The notes under the pieces: model-generated | Databases searched by the model: none | What the model was told of the DNA's origin: nothing | What the model saw: the letters and a program-made list of their open reading frames with translations, nothing else | Translations under genes and position numbers: made by a program | Shown: positions 23,801 through 35,954 of the stretch, one piece after another | Position numbering within the stretch: the first letter of the stretch is position 1 | How the letters are laid out: each line of letters opens with the position of its first letter | NCBI RefSeq assembly: GCF_963576615.1 | Contig: NC_088714.1 | Location: 37,427,143-37,491,142 of the forward strand | Length of the DNA: 64,000 nucleotides | Direction: 5' to 3' | DNA from: Watersipora subatra | Taxonomy: Eukaryota > Bryozoa > Gymnolaemata > Cheilostomatida > Watersiporidae

Positions 23801-24310
23801 GCACAAACTAAACATAGTCAAAATAGAATAATATGACAAGCAAATTCAACACTGATATTGTGTGTGAATTCGGATTAGTTATGCATAATATAATTTCTCC
23901 ACAACCACACATATCAAAGATATACTATACTATATCACGGAGATATCAAAAACCTACATAGACACTGGTATCTGAAACATAAAGAGTCAATGCTTACCAT
24001 TAATGTTCCAGTCAAGTAGTAATACAAAGACAATTAGAGCTACAGCTCCGAAGTATAACGTCAACACTTTCTTTCCAATAGACCAGTTTTGGAAACTTTT
24101 TGCATTCGTGTTTTTCTCCCTGACGGTTCGATGAGCTAAACTAAATCCAATTGGCTTTGGTTTCAAAGATTCATGTGTGCAGGACGCTTTGTTTGTTCTA
24201 CTTGTCGTCTTTAGAGAAGTAATCGGCCTGTATTGCGGTATACTAACTCGATAACATAAAAAATAGTTACGGCGTGGAAACGCTCGCAATGAACACAGCA
24301 TAATTGTCAT
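20854..24310 (-). CDS. Three-exon gene: small two-span membrane protein, probably mitochondrial
   Basis: Three exons join in phase. Exon 1 is 24310-23998 (ATG, 104 codons plus one base, donor G|GTAAGC). Exon 2 is 21436-21396 (acceptor ATTCACAG, donor GAG|GTAATT). Exon 3 is 20985-20854 (acceptor ATTTACAG, stop TAA). The predicted protein has 161 residues. It has an arginine-rich, acid-poor N-terminus of about 45 residues that looks like a mitochondrial targeting sequence. A first membrane span contains VLTLYFGAVALIVFVLLLDW, then a basic linker RQASARRRKIERAKGEDGLF, a second span ILLSFVGGFTAWTLTFLL and a short tail TSKD. The exact phase fit across two introns is strong support. I do not recognise the family. 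The 2.56-kb first intron contains a LINE fragment and other repeats. Confidence 0.8.
22130..22690 (+). other. Pyrimidine-rich block with promoter-like and polyA-like signals
   Basis: Inside intron 1 this stretch differs from its surroundings in being GC- and pyrimidine-rich. It has CTATAAAAGA at about 22268 and GAATAAAG at about 22671. The spacing of TATA and AATAAA resembles a solo LTR, but neither TG...CA ends nor a target duplication could be fixed, so the call stays tentative. Confidence 0.25.
23013..23052. other. Perfect 17-bp stem hairpin
   Basis: CCGGGCCAAAAGTTGCC (23013-23029) and its exact complement (23036-23052) enclose the loop CTTTTT. It is GC-rich in an AT-rich intron. Confidence 0.9.
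23121..23760 (-). pseudogene. 5'-truncated LINE, reverse transcriptase C-terminus
   Basis: The minus strand from about 23760 encodes RFDNVDSHPYLGIELQNNLI, SKANRTLHMLRRVLKHVDTK, YFSLVRSLLEYGCTVWDPF and ALRFIFKLKG. This is the typical end of reverse transcriptases of Jockey/CR1-like non-LTR elements (thumb region with LEY..xVWDP). It stops at 23401, followed by about 250 bases of 3' UTR and an A run (20 T on the plus strand near 23122-23141). The RT core, endonuclease and 5' end are missing. It lies in intron 1 in the same strand as the host gene. Confidence 0.85.
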
Positions 24311-25004
24311 ATCCCTACTAGCATACCTCGAAAACCGTAACGCCTTTCCCCAGATACATAAACGTAATCTTTAAGCTACATATCATTTTACAAAAAAAAA
24401 ATTATTATCGTATCAAGTTTGCAGTTTTATGGTTTAAAAATAATTCAATTTTTTTCAGGGTGTAAAAAGTAATTTTTGGTACAAAAAGTTGTTCAGAGGT
24501 TCAAAAATATAGATGCTCGCTACTTTACAGTTTTGTTTGCGCATTATCCAGTTATTAAATTACACGAAAACAGACCCTAATCCTTGCTAAGGTACTTTAG
24601 CTTAGCTTTTATAGTATTTGACATGGTGAACTATTTAATGTATTTTACCATTTAGGTATAAGAAAAATATTTATTAGTTAAAAATGTGTATAAAGGTAGG
24701 ATTTCTTGTAGAAATAAACGTAAGTACGAAGCCTTTGTTCTACAAATATTTTCCGATGTAGTGGAGGACGGCCCAGTATTTATTGTATACTAATCACGGC
24801 TACATTTTAATAATTTATGTGCTCTCATTTTCATTTTTTTTTTTCAAAGTTAAATCAACAAAGCAAACAGATTTATTATTTGTTTATTATAATGCCGCTC
24901 CAACCAATATGATTTTTTGTTTCGACTTGCCAACTCTCACTCATTCTCACTCATTTCTCTCACACATATCAAGCTCTCACTCATTTGCCCTCATCCACGT
25001 AGGG
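24311..25004. other. Upstream flank of the three-exon gene; nothing else seen
   Basis: This holds the putative promoter side of the minus-strand gene. No clear TATA or initiator was identified. The remainder is AT-rich. Confidence 0.4.
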
Positions 25005-25130
25005 GGCCAGAGATTACGCCTACGAGTGATTTTGCCTACAGGAGATTACGTCTACAAGTGATTTTGCCTACAGGAGAGTACGCCTACAAGTGATTTTGCC
25101 TACAGGAGATTACGTCTACAAGCTGATGAC
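25005..25130. repeat. 32-bp minisatellite, about 3.7 copies
   Basis: Alternating blocks of GATTACGTCTACAAGTGATT and TTGCCTACAGGAG. Similar GTAGACGTAA and GTAATCTC words recur at 39205-39276 in opposite sense. Confidence 0.8.
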
Positions 25131-25235
25131 TACGCCTACGATCTAAGATATTGCCCCTACATTAATTTTGTGAATTGTGATGCAGAAAATTACGAATTGC
25201 ACGATGAATGCATGTTATGAACGTGTGTTGATGTA

Positions 25236-27182
25236 TTTTATTATCCCACGACCAAACAAGAGTGAAACGATTGATTGGGAGAGTTATCCCACGACCAAAC
25301 AAGAGTGAAACGATTGATTGGGAGAATTATGATAAATGCACATGTGCACACAACTCCCGAAAAATTATTCGTTAACGGCCGTCACCAAACCCTTGCAACG
25401 AAATCCTATCAACAAATTTAACTATTTTTCAGTAAAGTCGTTTAAGTATAATAATGATACAAAACGCATATAAACCTATTTAAATATGTTACCAAGACTT
25501 TGAAAGATTGACGCAAATTACTAAAACTAACCCATCTGATCGGATTATACATAAATAGACAGATTTATTAGGACGAAAATCGTCACAAAACGCTTGAAAA
25601 GCTTCGTTTAATAAAAGTTAAGACCGGAAATTGAAACGCCGAGCGACAGAGAATAGAACGATAAAGTCTTGCCACAAATCGCCACAAAACGCTTGAACAC
25701 CTTGGTTTATTAATAGTTTCGACCGACCTACGAAACGCCAATAAAGCCGTGCGACAGATAGTAGAACTGTTTACTATGTACTGTTTGTCTACTGTTTGAG
25801 GCGTAGACCGATTTACAGCTACGAAAATGTGGTACACAGTTTATCAGCCTACGTTTTTGTCCAATTACCGAAGGTTTTTCAAATTATCTAGAACATCAGC
25901 CAGATTTCTTTACATCTTATCTACAAGGTAGGGCGTTACTACAACGCCCTTTTATGACAAGAATATTTCTTTATTTCACTCCAGTTTGCATAAAACTTCC
26001 AGACGCGTAAATGCCAACGCTTGCTCTCTGTTACATATCGCTGTCAAAACCATTCTACATTCATCACAACACAACCAACTTTCAAACTGTATATTACACA
26101 TCAGTTTAACGTTTAATATTGCATTTCAGAGATATAATAAACATATTTCTTCATTGTTGTTGTTAGTTAAATTACGTACAGTAGGTTAGGTCTACAGCTT
26201 GAATTAATATTTATTTTATTATTGTAAAACATAAGTTTGAGATATTTAAATATTTATTTTAATAATATTTATTTCTGTTACATATCGTTGTCAAAACTGT
26301 TCTGCATTCAACACAACCAACTTTCAAACTGTATATTACAATATATTTTACTTGTAATATTGCATTTTAGAGCTATAATAAACATATTTCATTATTGCTG
26401 TTGTTAGTTAAATTACGTACATTAGTTTAGGTCTACAGCTTGAATTAATATTTATTTTAACCAACAACCAACTTTCAAATTGTGTATTACACGGCAGCTT
26501 GCCATTTTACTTTTAATATTGCATTTCAATATAATAAGATATTTAATAAACATATTTCATTATTGCTGTTGTTAGTTAAATTACATACGGTAGGTTAGGT
26601 CTACGGCTTGAATTAATGTTTATTTTATTATTGTAAAACATAAGTTTGAGATAGTTAAATATTTATTTTATTAATATTTATTTCTGTTACATATCGCTGT
26701 CAAAACCGTTCTACATTCAACACAACCAACTTTCAAACTGTATATTACAATATATTTTACTTTTAACATTGCATTTCAGATATATAATAAACATATTTGA
26801 TTATTGCTGTTGTTAGTTTATTTACTTACAGTAATTTTGGTCTACAGCTTGAATTAATATTTATTTTAACCAACAAACAACTTTCACATTGTATATTACA
26901 CGGCAGCTTGCCATTTACTTTTAATATTGCATTTCAATATAATAAGAGATATAATAAACATATATCATTATTGCTGTTGTTATTTAAATTACGTACAGTA
27001 GTTTAGGTCTACAGCTTGAATTAATATTTATTTTATTATTGTAAAACATAAGTTTGAGATATTTAATTATTTATTTTATTAATATTTATTTCTGTTACAT
27101 TTCTGTTATTTCTGTTGCGCCTTTTTAGAGTCGTGCTCCCTCAAATTTATTTTATATCATCTCAAACAAGTCTCATTTACAT
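25236..27182 (+). repeat. CCCACGACC repeat family, copy 1 (longest)
   Basis: It begins TTATCCCACGACCAAACAAG; the first 49 bases are duplicated (25236-25284, then again). A conserved unique part holds GGGCGTTACTACAACGCCC (a hairpin). It is followed by five imperfect tandem subunits carrying TTAAATTACGTACAGTAG, GTCTACAGCTTGAATTAAT and CCAACTTTCAAACTGTATAT. The copy ends at TCATTTACAT where copy 2 starts, so its own right end is missing. The 84-residue minus-strand ORF is not supported as a gene. Confidence 0.85.
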
Positions 27183-28890
27183 TATCCCACGACCAAACAA
27201 GAGTGAAACGATTGATTGGGAGAATTATGATAAATGCACATGTGCACACAACTCCCGAAAAATTATCCGTTAACGGCCGTCACCAAACCCTTGCAACGAA
27301 ATCCGATCAACAAATTTACCTATTTTTCAGTAAAGTCGTTTAAGTATAATAATGATACAAAACGCATATAAACCTATTTAAATATGTTACCAAGCTTTTG
27401 AAATGTTGACGCAAATACCTAAAACCAACCCATCTGATCGGATTATACATAAATAGACAGATTTATTAGGACGAAAATCGTTACAAAACGCTTGAAAATC
27501 TTCGTTTAATAAAAGTTAAGACCGGAAATTGAAATGCTGAGCGACAGAGAATAGAACGATAAAGTCTTGCCACAAAACGCTTGAACAGCTTGGTTTATTA
27601 ATAGTTTCGACCGACCTACGAAACGCCAAAAAAGCCGTGCGACAGATAGTAGAACTGTTTACTGTGTACTGTTTGTCTACTGTTAGAGGCGTAGACCGAT
27701 TTACAGGTACGAAAATGTGGTACACAGTTTATCAGCCTACGGTTTTGTCCAATTACCGAAGGTTTTTCAAATTATCTTGAACATCAGCCAGATTTCTTTA
27801 CATCTTATCTAAAAGGTAGGGCGTTACTACAACGCCCTTTGATGACAAGAATATTTCTTTATTTCACTCCAGTTTGCATAAAACTTCCAGACGCGTAAAT
27901 GCCAACGCTTGCTCTCTGTTACATATCGCTGTCAAAACCATTCTACATTCATCACAACACAACCAACTTTCAAACTGTATATTACACATCAGTTTGCCGT
28001 TTAATATTGCATTTAGATTTACATTTGCAGAGATATAATAAACATATTTCTTTATTGTTGGCATTGTTGTTGTTAGTTAAATTACGTACAGTAGGTTAGG
28101 TCTACGGCTTGAAGTAATGTTTATTTTATTATTGTAAAACATAAGTTTGAGATAGTTAAATATTTATTTTATTAATATTTATTTCTGTTACATATCGCTG
28201 TCAAAACCGTTCTACATTCAACACAACCAACTTTCAAACTGTATATTACAATATATTTTACTTTTAACATTGCATTTCAGATATGTAATAAACATATTTG
28301 ATTATTGCTGTTATTAGTTTAATTACTTAAAGTAATTTAGGTCTACAGCTTGAATTAATATTTATTTTAACCAACAAACAAATTTCAAATTGTATATTAC
28401 ACGGCAGCTTGCCATTTACTTTTAATATTGCATTTCAATATAATAAGAGATATAATAAACATATATCATTATTGCTGTTGTTATTTAAATTACGTACAGT
28501 AGTTTGAGTCTACAGCTTGAATTAATATTTATTTTATTATTGTAAAACATAAGTTTGAGATAGTTAATTATTTATTTTATTAATATTTATTTCTGTTACA
28601 TTTCTGTTGCGCCTTTTTAGAGTCGTGCTCCCTCAAATTTATTTTATATCATCTCAAACAAGTTTCATTTACATTATACTCTGTCAATTCCTGCTGAGAA
28701 CTACTTTTTCGACAACCATCAGTACCCTTTCTTTTTCACATTACTACTTTGGTCGTGGGCTTTATGACAGTGGAATTTCTAGTACTCTGTCAATTCCTGC
28801 TGAGAGCTACTTTTTCGACAACCAACAGTACCCTTTCTTTTTTCCATTACTACTTTGGTCGTGGGCTGTATGACAGTGGAATTTCTAGTG
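27183..28890 (+). repeat. CCCACGACC repeat family, copy 2
   Basis: Same order as copy 1 but with three internal subunits. Its right end, containing CTACTTTGGTCGTGGG, is present twice in tandem (about 28676-28782 and 28783-28890). The end GGTCGTGGG is the inverse of the start CCCACGACC, giving a short terminal inverted repeat. Confidence 0.85.
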
Positions 28891-30456
28891 ATAAATGAAC
28901 ATGTGCACACAACTCCCGAAAAATTATCCGTTAGCGGCCGTCACCAAACCCTTGCAACGAAATCCTATCAACAAATTTAACTATTTTTCAGTAAAGTCGT
29001 TTAAGTATAATAATGATACAAAACGCAGATAAACCTATTTAAATATGTTACCAAGCCTTTAAAAGGTTGACGCAAATTCCTAAAATTAACCCATCTAATC
29101 GGATTATACATAAATAGACAGATTTATTATGACGAAAATCGTCACAAAACGCTTGAAAAGCTTCGTTTAATGAAAGTTAAGACCGGAAATTGAAACGCCG
29201 AGCGACAGAGAATAGAACGATAAAGTTTTGCCACAAATCGCCACAAAACGCTTGAACACTTTGGTTTATTAATAGTTTCGACCGACCTACGAAACGCTAA
29301 TAAAGCCGTGCGACAGATAGTAGAAGTGTTTACTGTGTACCGTTTGTCTACTGTTTGAGGCGTAGACCGATTTACAGGTACGAAAATGTGGTACACAGTT
29401 TATCAGCCTACGTTTTTGTCCAATTACCGAAGGTTTTTCAAATTATCTAGAACATCAGCCAGATTTCTTTACATCTTATCTACAAGGTAGGGCGTTACTA
29501 CAACGCCCTTTTATGACAAGAATATTTCTTTATTTCACTCCAGTTTGCATAAAACTTCCAGACGCATAAATGCCAACGCTTGCTCTTTGTTACATATCGC
29601 TGTCAAAACCATTCTACATTCATCACAACACAACCAACTTTCAAACTGTATATTGCACATCAGTTTGCCGTTTAACGTTTAATATTGCATTTCAGAGATA
29701 TAATAAACATATTTCTTTATTGTTGGCATTGTTGTTAGTTAAATTACGTACAGTAGGTTAGGTCTACGGCTTGAATTAATTTTTATTTTATTATTGTAAA
29801 ACATAAGTTTGAGATAGTTAAATATTTAGTTTATTAATATTTATTTCTGTTACATATCGCTGTCAAAACCGTTCTACATTCAACACAACCAACTTTCAAA
29901 CTGTATATTACAATATATTTTACTTTTAACATTGCATTTCAGATATATAATAAACATATTTGATTATTGCTGTTGTTAGTTTAACTACTTACAGTAATTT
30001 AGGTCTACAGTTTGAATTAATATTTATTTTAACCAACAAACAACTTTCAAATTGTATATTACACGGCAGCTTGCCATTTACTTTTAATATTGCATTTCAA
30101 TATAATAAGAAATATAATAAACATATATCATTATTGCTGTTGTTATTTAAATTACGTACATTAGTTTAGGTCTACAGCTTGAATTAATATTTATTTTATT
30201 ATTGTAAAACATAAGTTTTAGATAGTTAATTATTTATTTTATTAATATTTATTTCTGTTACATTTCTGTTATTTCTGTTGCGCCTTTTTAGAGTCGCGCT
30301 CCCTCAAATTTATTTTATATCATCTCAAACAAGTCTCATTTACATTATACTCTGTCAATTCCTGCTGATAACTACTTTTTCGACAACTAACAGTACCCTT
30401 TCTTTTTTCCATTACTACTTTGGTCGTGGGCTGTATGACGGTGGAATTTCTAGTGT
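28891..30456 (+). repeat. CCCACGACC repeat family, copy 3
   Basis: It starts inside the left end (ATAAATGAACATGTGCACAC), so about 50 bases are missing. It has three internal subunits and a single right end TTTGGTCGTGGGCTGTATGA. It is followed by non-repeat sequence at about 30457. Confidence 0.85.
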
Positions 30457-31683
30457 AAATTATTTTTATATCAAATCCTACAATCATCCATATATCAAAT
30501 CCTTGCAAATATATAAATTTAATTTGAGTTGATTATTGGGAACCATGGTGATTAAACAGCCATTTATTTGCAACAAAGCGTCTTATTGAAGTTAAAACCA
30601 CATTTTTATTGAATCATTAAGCAAAAAACAAGCGTATGTATTTTTGAAGTTGTTACTTTTATACATATAAACACATGTCATTAACTGAGTATTTCTACAT
30701 GTTGTCAGCAGCCCATCACTAACAGTATCATGGCATAACTTTGGAATTGTTTTTTATCTCTTATTGCATACCATTATGTTCTATTTTAACATGGAGCCTC
30801 CCTCACAGCCAGTTAAGATCACCCTTGAGTACATATGCATATATACAGAGTAAATTACAAATACAAGTTATATGATTTACAATAGTGTCATCCATCATAA
30901 ATGGGCAAAAGAAGGCTCTCATAAAAATCTGATTTTTCTGCATATAACCTGTTATTTCACTTTGATACAAAAGAAATTATTTACTAAACAATATTGTTTT
31001 AGCAAGAAAAAATATGACATATAAACGAGCCAACTCTAAATTAACAAAAAGACCACAAAACAATTAAGCACGTTTGATAAAATTATGCTAAAGTGGCCAT
31101 AGCTTCAACCACTTTGTAATGCTGTAATAAATATCTTTGAAATGAAGTAAAAACCCATTTCTCAATCTCCTTGCATAGCTACTATAACTGCTCCTCTTTA
31201 GCTTTGCTATATAACAAGTATAGATTAAAAGACTATTTCGAAGTGAATATCATTTAGACTTATACAAAATTACTCACTTTTGTATAATTTGGAGGAATCG
31301 GGCTACTTTTGTACACACAACAGCTCATATGCTAAGTACACATCCTTGTAGTATTTTTATTTGCGTAAGTTTTCCTACCTAGGTATTTCATCAATTAAAT
31401 CAATAGATATATTATAAGTTTAGGATTTATTCTGCAAAAAAATACAAACATCCAGTTACAGATTTATTTGCTCCATTTTCTCATTCATCACATATAAGCA
31501 CCATCATGTCAGTGATACATCTTGAAATGGTAGTATCTGTACTTGTACTAGTATTTGTTCAATAACGTATGTATCGTCATATCACCCTATCTTCTGACTG
31601 TCATCATTCTTTCTTAATCGACTTTCAATGTTCTACAAAGTAGAGTAGAATGTCATGAAAAAGCCATATGTTTTTTGAGAATA
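30457..31683. other. No gene seen
   Basis: AT-rich; no exon with both splice signals and no repeat could be supported. It may be the 3' flank of the exon at 31684. Confidence 0.45.
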
Positions 31684-31832
31684 TTAGAAAGTATGATCAT
31701 ACAATTTACTTTCTCTAGCTCGATACATTAGCAACCCAACACTGAGCGGATAAGAAAATTTGCACAGAGAGATGAGGAGAAAAATGGCAGCAATTATAAA
31801 CAAGTGTTGTAAGTGTTTTGGCTCATCATAAA
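31684..31832 (-). CDS. Probable last exon of a membrane protein
   Basis: After an acceptor-like AAGTTACCTCATTAG the minus strand reads 48 codons to TAA at 31684. It contains YDEPKHLQHL, one strongly hydrophobic segment FIIAAIFLLISLC, then KFSYPLSVGLLMYRARES and KLYDHTF. The composition suggests a transmembrane helix with a short tail. The upstream exons on the minus strand (higher coordinates) were not found. The family is unknown. Confidence 0.35.
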
Positions 31833-33041
31833 CTAATGAGGTAACTTTATATGAGATACAAAAACAATTTGCAAAATTGGTTTCTTTGTAAATACAAATT
31901 TGGTAAAATTCACTCAAAAGAACCTTAACTGTAGAGTACTAAGTACTAGAGTACAGGTTGTTCATCTGTGACTGGTTGTCTACAGATTGGTTGTGTAATA
32001 TGTTTAAAGTGAAAGCACTGCAAAAACAACAAAAATTGTCAATGGGATTTACTGGTTGTTTGATAGTGAGTGATAATACTGAATCACGATAATCATGAAA
32101 TCATAGGCACAATCACAATCAAAGTATATACCCAGTAAGTTCAATACACTTTGATAAGGAATTTGGAACACTAATTATTAGATTTTTCTAACTGGCATTA
32201 ATACAGTGTGATTGTATGTGATTCAATTCTTTTGTAATTGCATGAAAAATGAAGCATTCAAATGAAAGCCTGTTATATTTTTCCAAAATTTGCTATTGAC
32301 ATTTCATCTATGGAAATGGCTTGACGATATTTTACGAATTGGAAGTAAAAACTTGACATTCAATGGAGTCAGCGGTATACTGTTTTTTCAAAAAATCATG
32401 CGATGAAGTTTATTATTTACAACCGCAATCCAAGGATGTGTGGATGACGCAGTTTAGATGAAAATGACAAGCAATGAAGATTGATGAATAAACAAGAGCA
32501 GATGACTTCTGTTGAGTTCGCATAACAGAGAAGGGCAGGCCCACAGTTGTCACTATTTTTCTGCAAGCTGTGTAATGCTCTAATAATATTATTACCTCTA
32601 GACCGACGTTAAAGAGGTAAAATTTCCAAGCCCTCATACACCAGCACTGTCATGGGTGATGCTTGTTTAGAGTGGCGATTTTATGTTGTTGAGAATACCA
32701 TGGTTTAGATCGTTAAAAATGTTTGAGTTTATAAATTTTTGACTTTAGATATAAATAAATTTTATTTATAGTTAATATTTACCAATATCAAATATCTTTA
32801 TACTTTTTAAAATTAAAATACTATATAAAATAAACATAAAATACTATTTATATATTCATAATAAATATAAATACATAAATATATTTATATTTGCTATAAA
32901 CTTTTGAATTTATACCAAATATAAAGATTTGTTATAATTTTTTGAATTTATAACAAATATTTATGCTACTGTAATGATAACGCACTACTTTTTGATTTGT
33001 ATGCCAATCACCCGCATTAATAATATTATTTTATATTACAG

Positions 33042-33182
33042 AAAGAAAGATTGTATACCCATACTTCTGGCAGAGTCACCTGTCACTGGAATGATCGCCA
33101 CAGCTGCACCTCTCATTGACAACGTAACATCTCAGATGGAGCAAGATAGAGCGCATAGCAGCCATCAAGATATCTCTGAGAG
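33042..33182 (+). CDS. Probable internal exon, unknown gene
   Basis: It is bounded by acceptor TTATTTTATATTACAG and donor GAG|GTATAA. It is open over 46 codons: KKDCIPILLAESPVTGMIAT, AAPLIDNVTSQMEQDRAHSS and HQDISE. The codon composition is far less AT-skewed than the flanks. The phase is 1 at the 5' side and 2 at the 3' side. No neighbouring exon was identified and the product is not recognised. Confidence 0.4.
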
Positions 33183-33848
33183 GTATAAAATTAGTAACAG
33201 AGCAGTTTAATCGGTAAATTCTAGATGAAATTTTCGGAGTAGAATTATGTAGGACTTTTTACTAGCACCAGACTTGACAAAATAACTGCAAGTATCTACA
33301 AACTAGGAATTCACTGATTTAGGTTATCAATTAGTTTTGATGCTGGAAATAAATTGTCCTAATGTACATAACATAGAATTAATGGTTAATGCACATAATT
33401 TTTGTAAGATACAGAACAAATCAACCTAAGCTAGGTTATAGGTATAATATTCTAAAATGTTCAAACAGTAATAAAATGATTAAACTTTTGCTTCATATTT
33501 TGTGAGCCAAAAGCCCTGCTAATCATTGTATTAGCTAGTTTAGCCTGTTTAGACTAGCTTTAAGAAAGGATTTGTGTATTTAACAACAGCAAAACTCTAA
33601 CAGACAACTCCCAAACAGCTTGTTGAGAGAGTCTAGAGCTATTTTTGTGCCTGCTACATATTGCATAAAATGATGCTTGGTAGGCTAAGAGACGAGGTAT
33701 TAAGGGACTCCATACAAGTGCCAAGAATGTGGCCGAAGATGAACTGACAACTTAGCTGATAACACAGAGCCTCAACAGCTACACAAGACAAAGCTCCCAT
33801 GCTGCAACAAGATTTATGCTCTCTTGAATCTTGAGCCAAAATTTGGCA

Positions 33849-34257
33849 CATGAAATTTAATCCACAAAAGTATTACCATCTCTCTATTGGCAAGTCGTCT
33901 TTGCCGATGGATACAAATAATTTTCTCACCTTATGTGATAACCATCTTCAAAGTGTGACTTCTAATCCTTATTTTGCGGTAGAGTTGCAGAACGATCTGA
34001 AATTTAATCAACATATTTTTAAAATTGAATCCGAGGAAGAGCAATTAATCGGCATGCTTACAATGGTTCTGAAAGATGCAGATCAAAAGACAAGAAAGAT
34101 AGCTGATACTTCACAAGTTAGACCTGGTCTTGAGTGTGGCTGCATGGTTTGGGACCCTTACCTTACAAAGGATATTACTTTACTAAAGGGAACTCAAAAC
34201 GCCGCACTGAGATTTTTGTATAGACAAAAAAGCAGAGTTAGTTTTCTTCAACTATGA
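33849..34257 (+). pseudogene. LINE reverse transcriptase C-terminal fragment
   Basis: The reading contains LCDNHLQSVTSNPYFAVELQ, DLKFNQHIFKI, LTMVLKDADQKTRKIADTS, LECGCMVWDPYLTKDI and NAALRFLYRQKSRVSF. It aligns block by block with the fragment at 23121-23760 and so belongs to the same or a sister LINE family. It is 5'-truncated and ends at TGA 34257. Its own 3' tail is not clear. Confidence 0.8.
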
Positions 34258-34436
34258 GAAATTAATTATTTTGAAACCTTGAAAGACTGATGAGTTAAAC
34301 TTTGTCATAATGTTTTTAGTAAAATTCTGGGTGGTGATATTGACTTATTGATCAGGACCAATATCAATATACCAATATTGACATTGGTCCCATTCCAATT
34401 AGGATGTTGTGTACAAAGCTACATACATGGAAAATG

Positions 34437-34508
34437 GTAGCGTACAGCCTGCTACAGGCTGTAGCAGGCTGTACGCTACAGCCTGCTACAGTCTGTAGCC
34501 TGCTACGC
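34437..34508. repeat. Compact palindromic repeat (GTAGC/GCTAC)
   Basis: Bases 34437-34457 and 34459-34479 are perfect 21-base inverted arms with a one-base spacer. A third, slightly altered unit follows to 34508. The words CAGCCTGCTACAG and CTGTAGCAGGCTG alternate. It can form a cruciform or a long RNA hairpin. Confidence 0.92.
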
Positions 34509-35058
34509 TTATGTGTTGGCTTTTCATAATTTACAGTTTTAGACTAATTGTACTGCTCAGGGATTGAAATTTTTAATGTAATGTTACTTATCACAATTAG
34601 CCACCCCAAGACAAACAGTTTTAACTCATGATTCAACCTTTCGATCAATCAACCTTGCTTGCAACACAAAATAATAAAACCACTACATAATTATATGTAA
34701 TATATATTATGTATATGGTATATTATACAAAAGATATAATATTACTACTACTATGTATACATTAGCAATGCATAAGACATCGCTAAAACAATGTTTTACA
34801 AAGCAAGCTAAAGCAATGCGTAAAATTTAAAAGTGACCAGAAGAATGGAACAATTTAGTTATAAAACAACTATTTATCTTTTTTGTTATTTATTCGCAAA
34901 TAATCATATTATTTGTCTCATTCATTTACCCACGCTCGTTTAACTATTAAATTACTATAAGCAGACAGACCAATGCCCAATATATCGACTTATTAATACG
35001 AGTCCACCGTTAGTTGCAGACTATCAATTAATTAAAAACTATCAATAAAAAATAATTC
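34509..35058. other. No gene seen
   Basis: AT-rich flank of the Gypsy-type insertion. Confidence 0.5.
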
Positions 35059-35062
35059 GTAG

Positions 35063-35849
35063 TGTTATATCTGGTTTCGGTAGTTTTTAATTACCTATTG
35101 AGACTTGGAGTTGTCATCTTACTTTGGATAACTCCCGACGCCCAGCGCCGGGTTGATTCTCATGGCTTGCGCTGTACTGCGGTAAAGGCGCATATCGCAT
35201 TGCATCGCAATTGCCGTTTGAATTAGCCTAAGGGTGGCGCGATTTTTCCTTAGCCAATAGATTCGCACCAGCAGGTCTGGAGTCATGAACTATAGCCCAA
35301 GTTCTCTTTTAGTGAGACAATTTCGTGACAACCGCTCCTCCCTTGACTATAAACGGAAGTGATCCCGTCTACACTTGCCGGAGCGGAGAAGAATCTGATT
35401 CCACCATCTACGTGGCGTGCTCTCTTCTCTCTCCTGGATTCCTGGTGGATAGACGTGCGTGATCCTTCTACTGACTGACTGACTCAACAAACAAATCCAC
35501 GCTCTGTCGTGGCTGGCTGTGGACATCCAAGAAGGAGTGCCCAGCTGGCCGTGCGCTTTCTCTTCAAAACAGGTATTACAGATATCTGTGTACTTTCGTT
35601 TTATTAAGTTGTTAATAAGAACTTTAAACATGTAATAATCATTTACTTACGTGTCTCTGTTAGTAAAAACTAATATTAATAATGTTTTAGGAAATAAGAT
35701 ATTAAACGAATAAAACTCTTTGCTCTAAGCGAGTGCAATTAATAATCATTGTTATACGGGATTGTGTGGCTAGTTCGCTCGGGTTGTTAATCCCCTCACT
35801 CCCTCTTGTTAACTCGAGTATTTGAGAACGCCCAGATTCCGTCATAACA
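35063..35849 (+). repeat. Gypsy-type 5' LTR
   Basis: It starts TGTTATATCTGG and ends CGTCATAACA, with TGTTAT/ATAACA inverted tips. The LTR interior is GC-richer than the surrounding DNA. The 94-residue minus-strand ORF in it recurs in the other LTR only because the LTRs are identical. Confidence 0.95.
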
Positions 35850-35851
35850 TT

Positions 35852-35864
35852 TGGTGGAGATGCC
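35852..35864 (+). promoter_or_regulatory. Primer binding site, tRNA-Ala type
   Basis: Two bases after the LTR comes TGGTGGAGATGCC, complementary to the 3' end GGCATCTCCACCA of animal tRNA-Ala. Confidence 0.7.
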
Positions 35865-35954
35865 TGTTCCTTCAAGCAGGTACTAGTTTTGTTTTATTTC
35901 ATTCTGCTGGCTAAAAACGATTTTTTTCAGCTAGGCAATATTTCTTAAAACTTG

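Noticed and set aside
25583..25837. Minus-strand ORFs of 84, 69 and 84 residues in the three repeat copies.
   Set aside because: Conservation follows the DNA repeat, copy 2 is broken, and there is no start context or protein family; the repeat explains them.
35347..35631. A 94-residue minus-strand ORF, found again at 38395-38625.
   Set aside because: It lies wholly inside the LTR. The second copy exists because the LTRs are nearly identical, and it ends early there after a single base change; it has no recognisable protein features.
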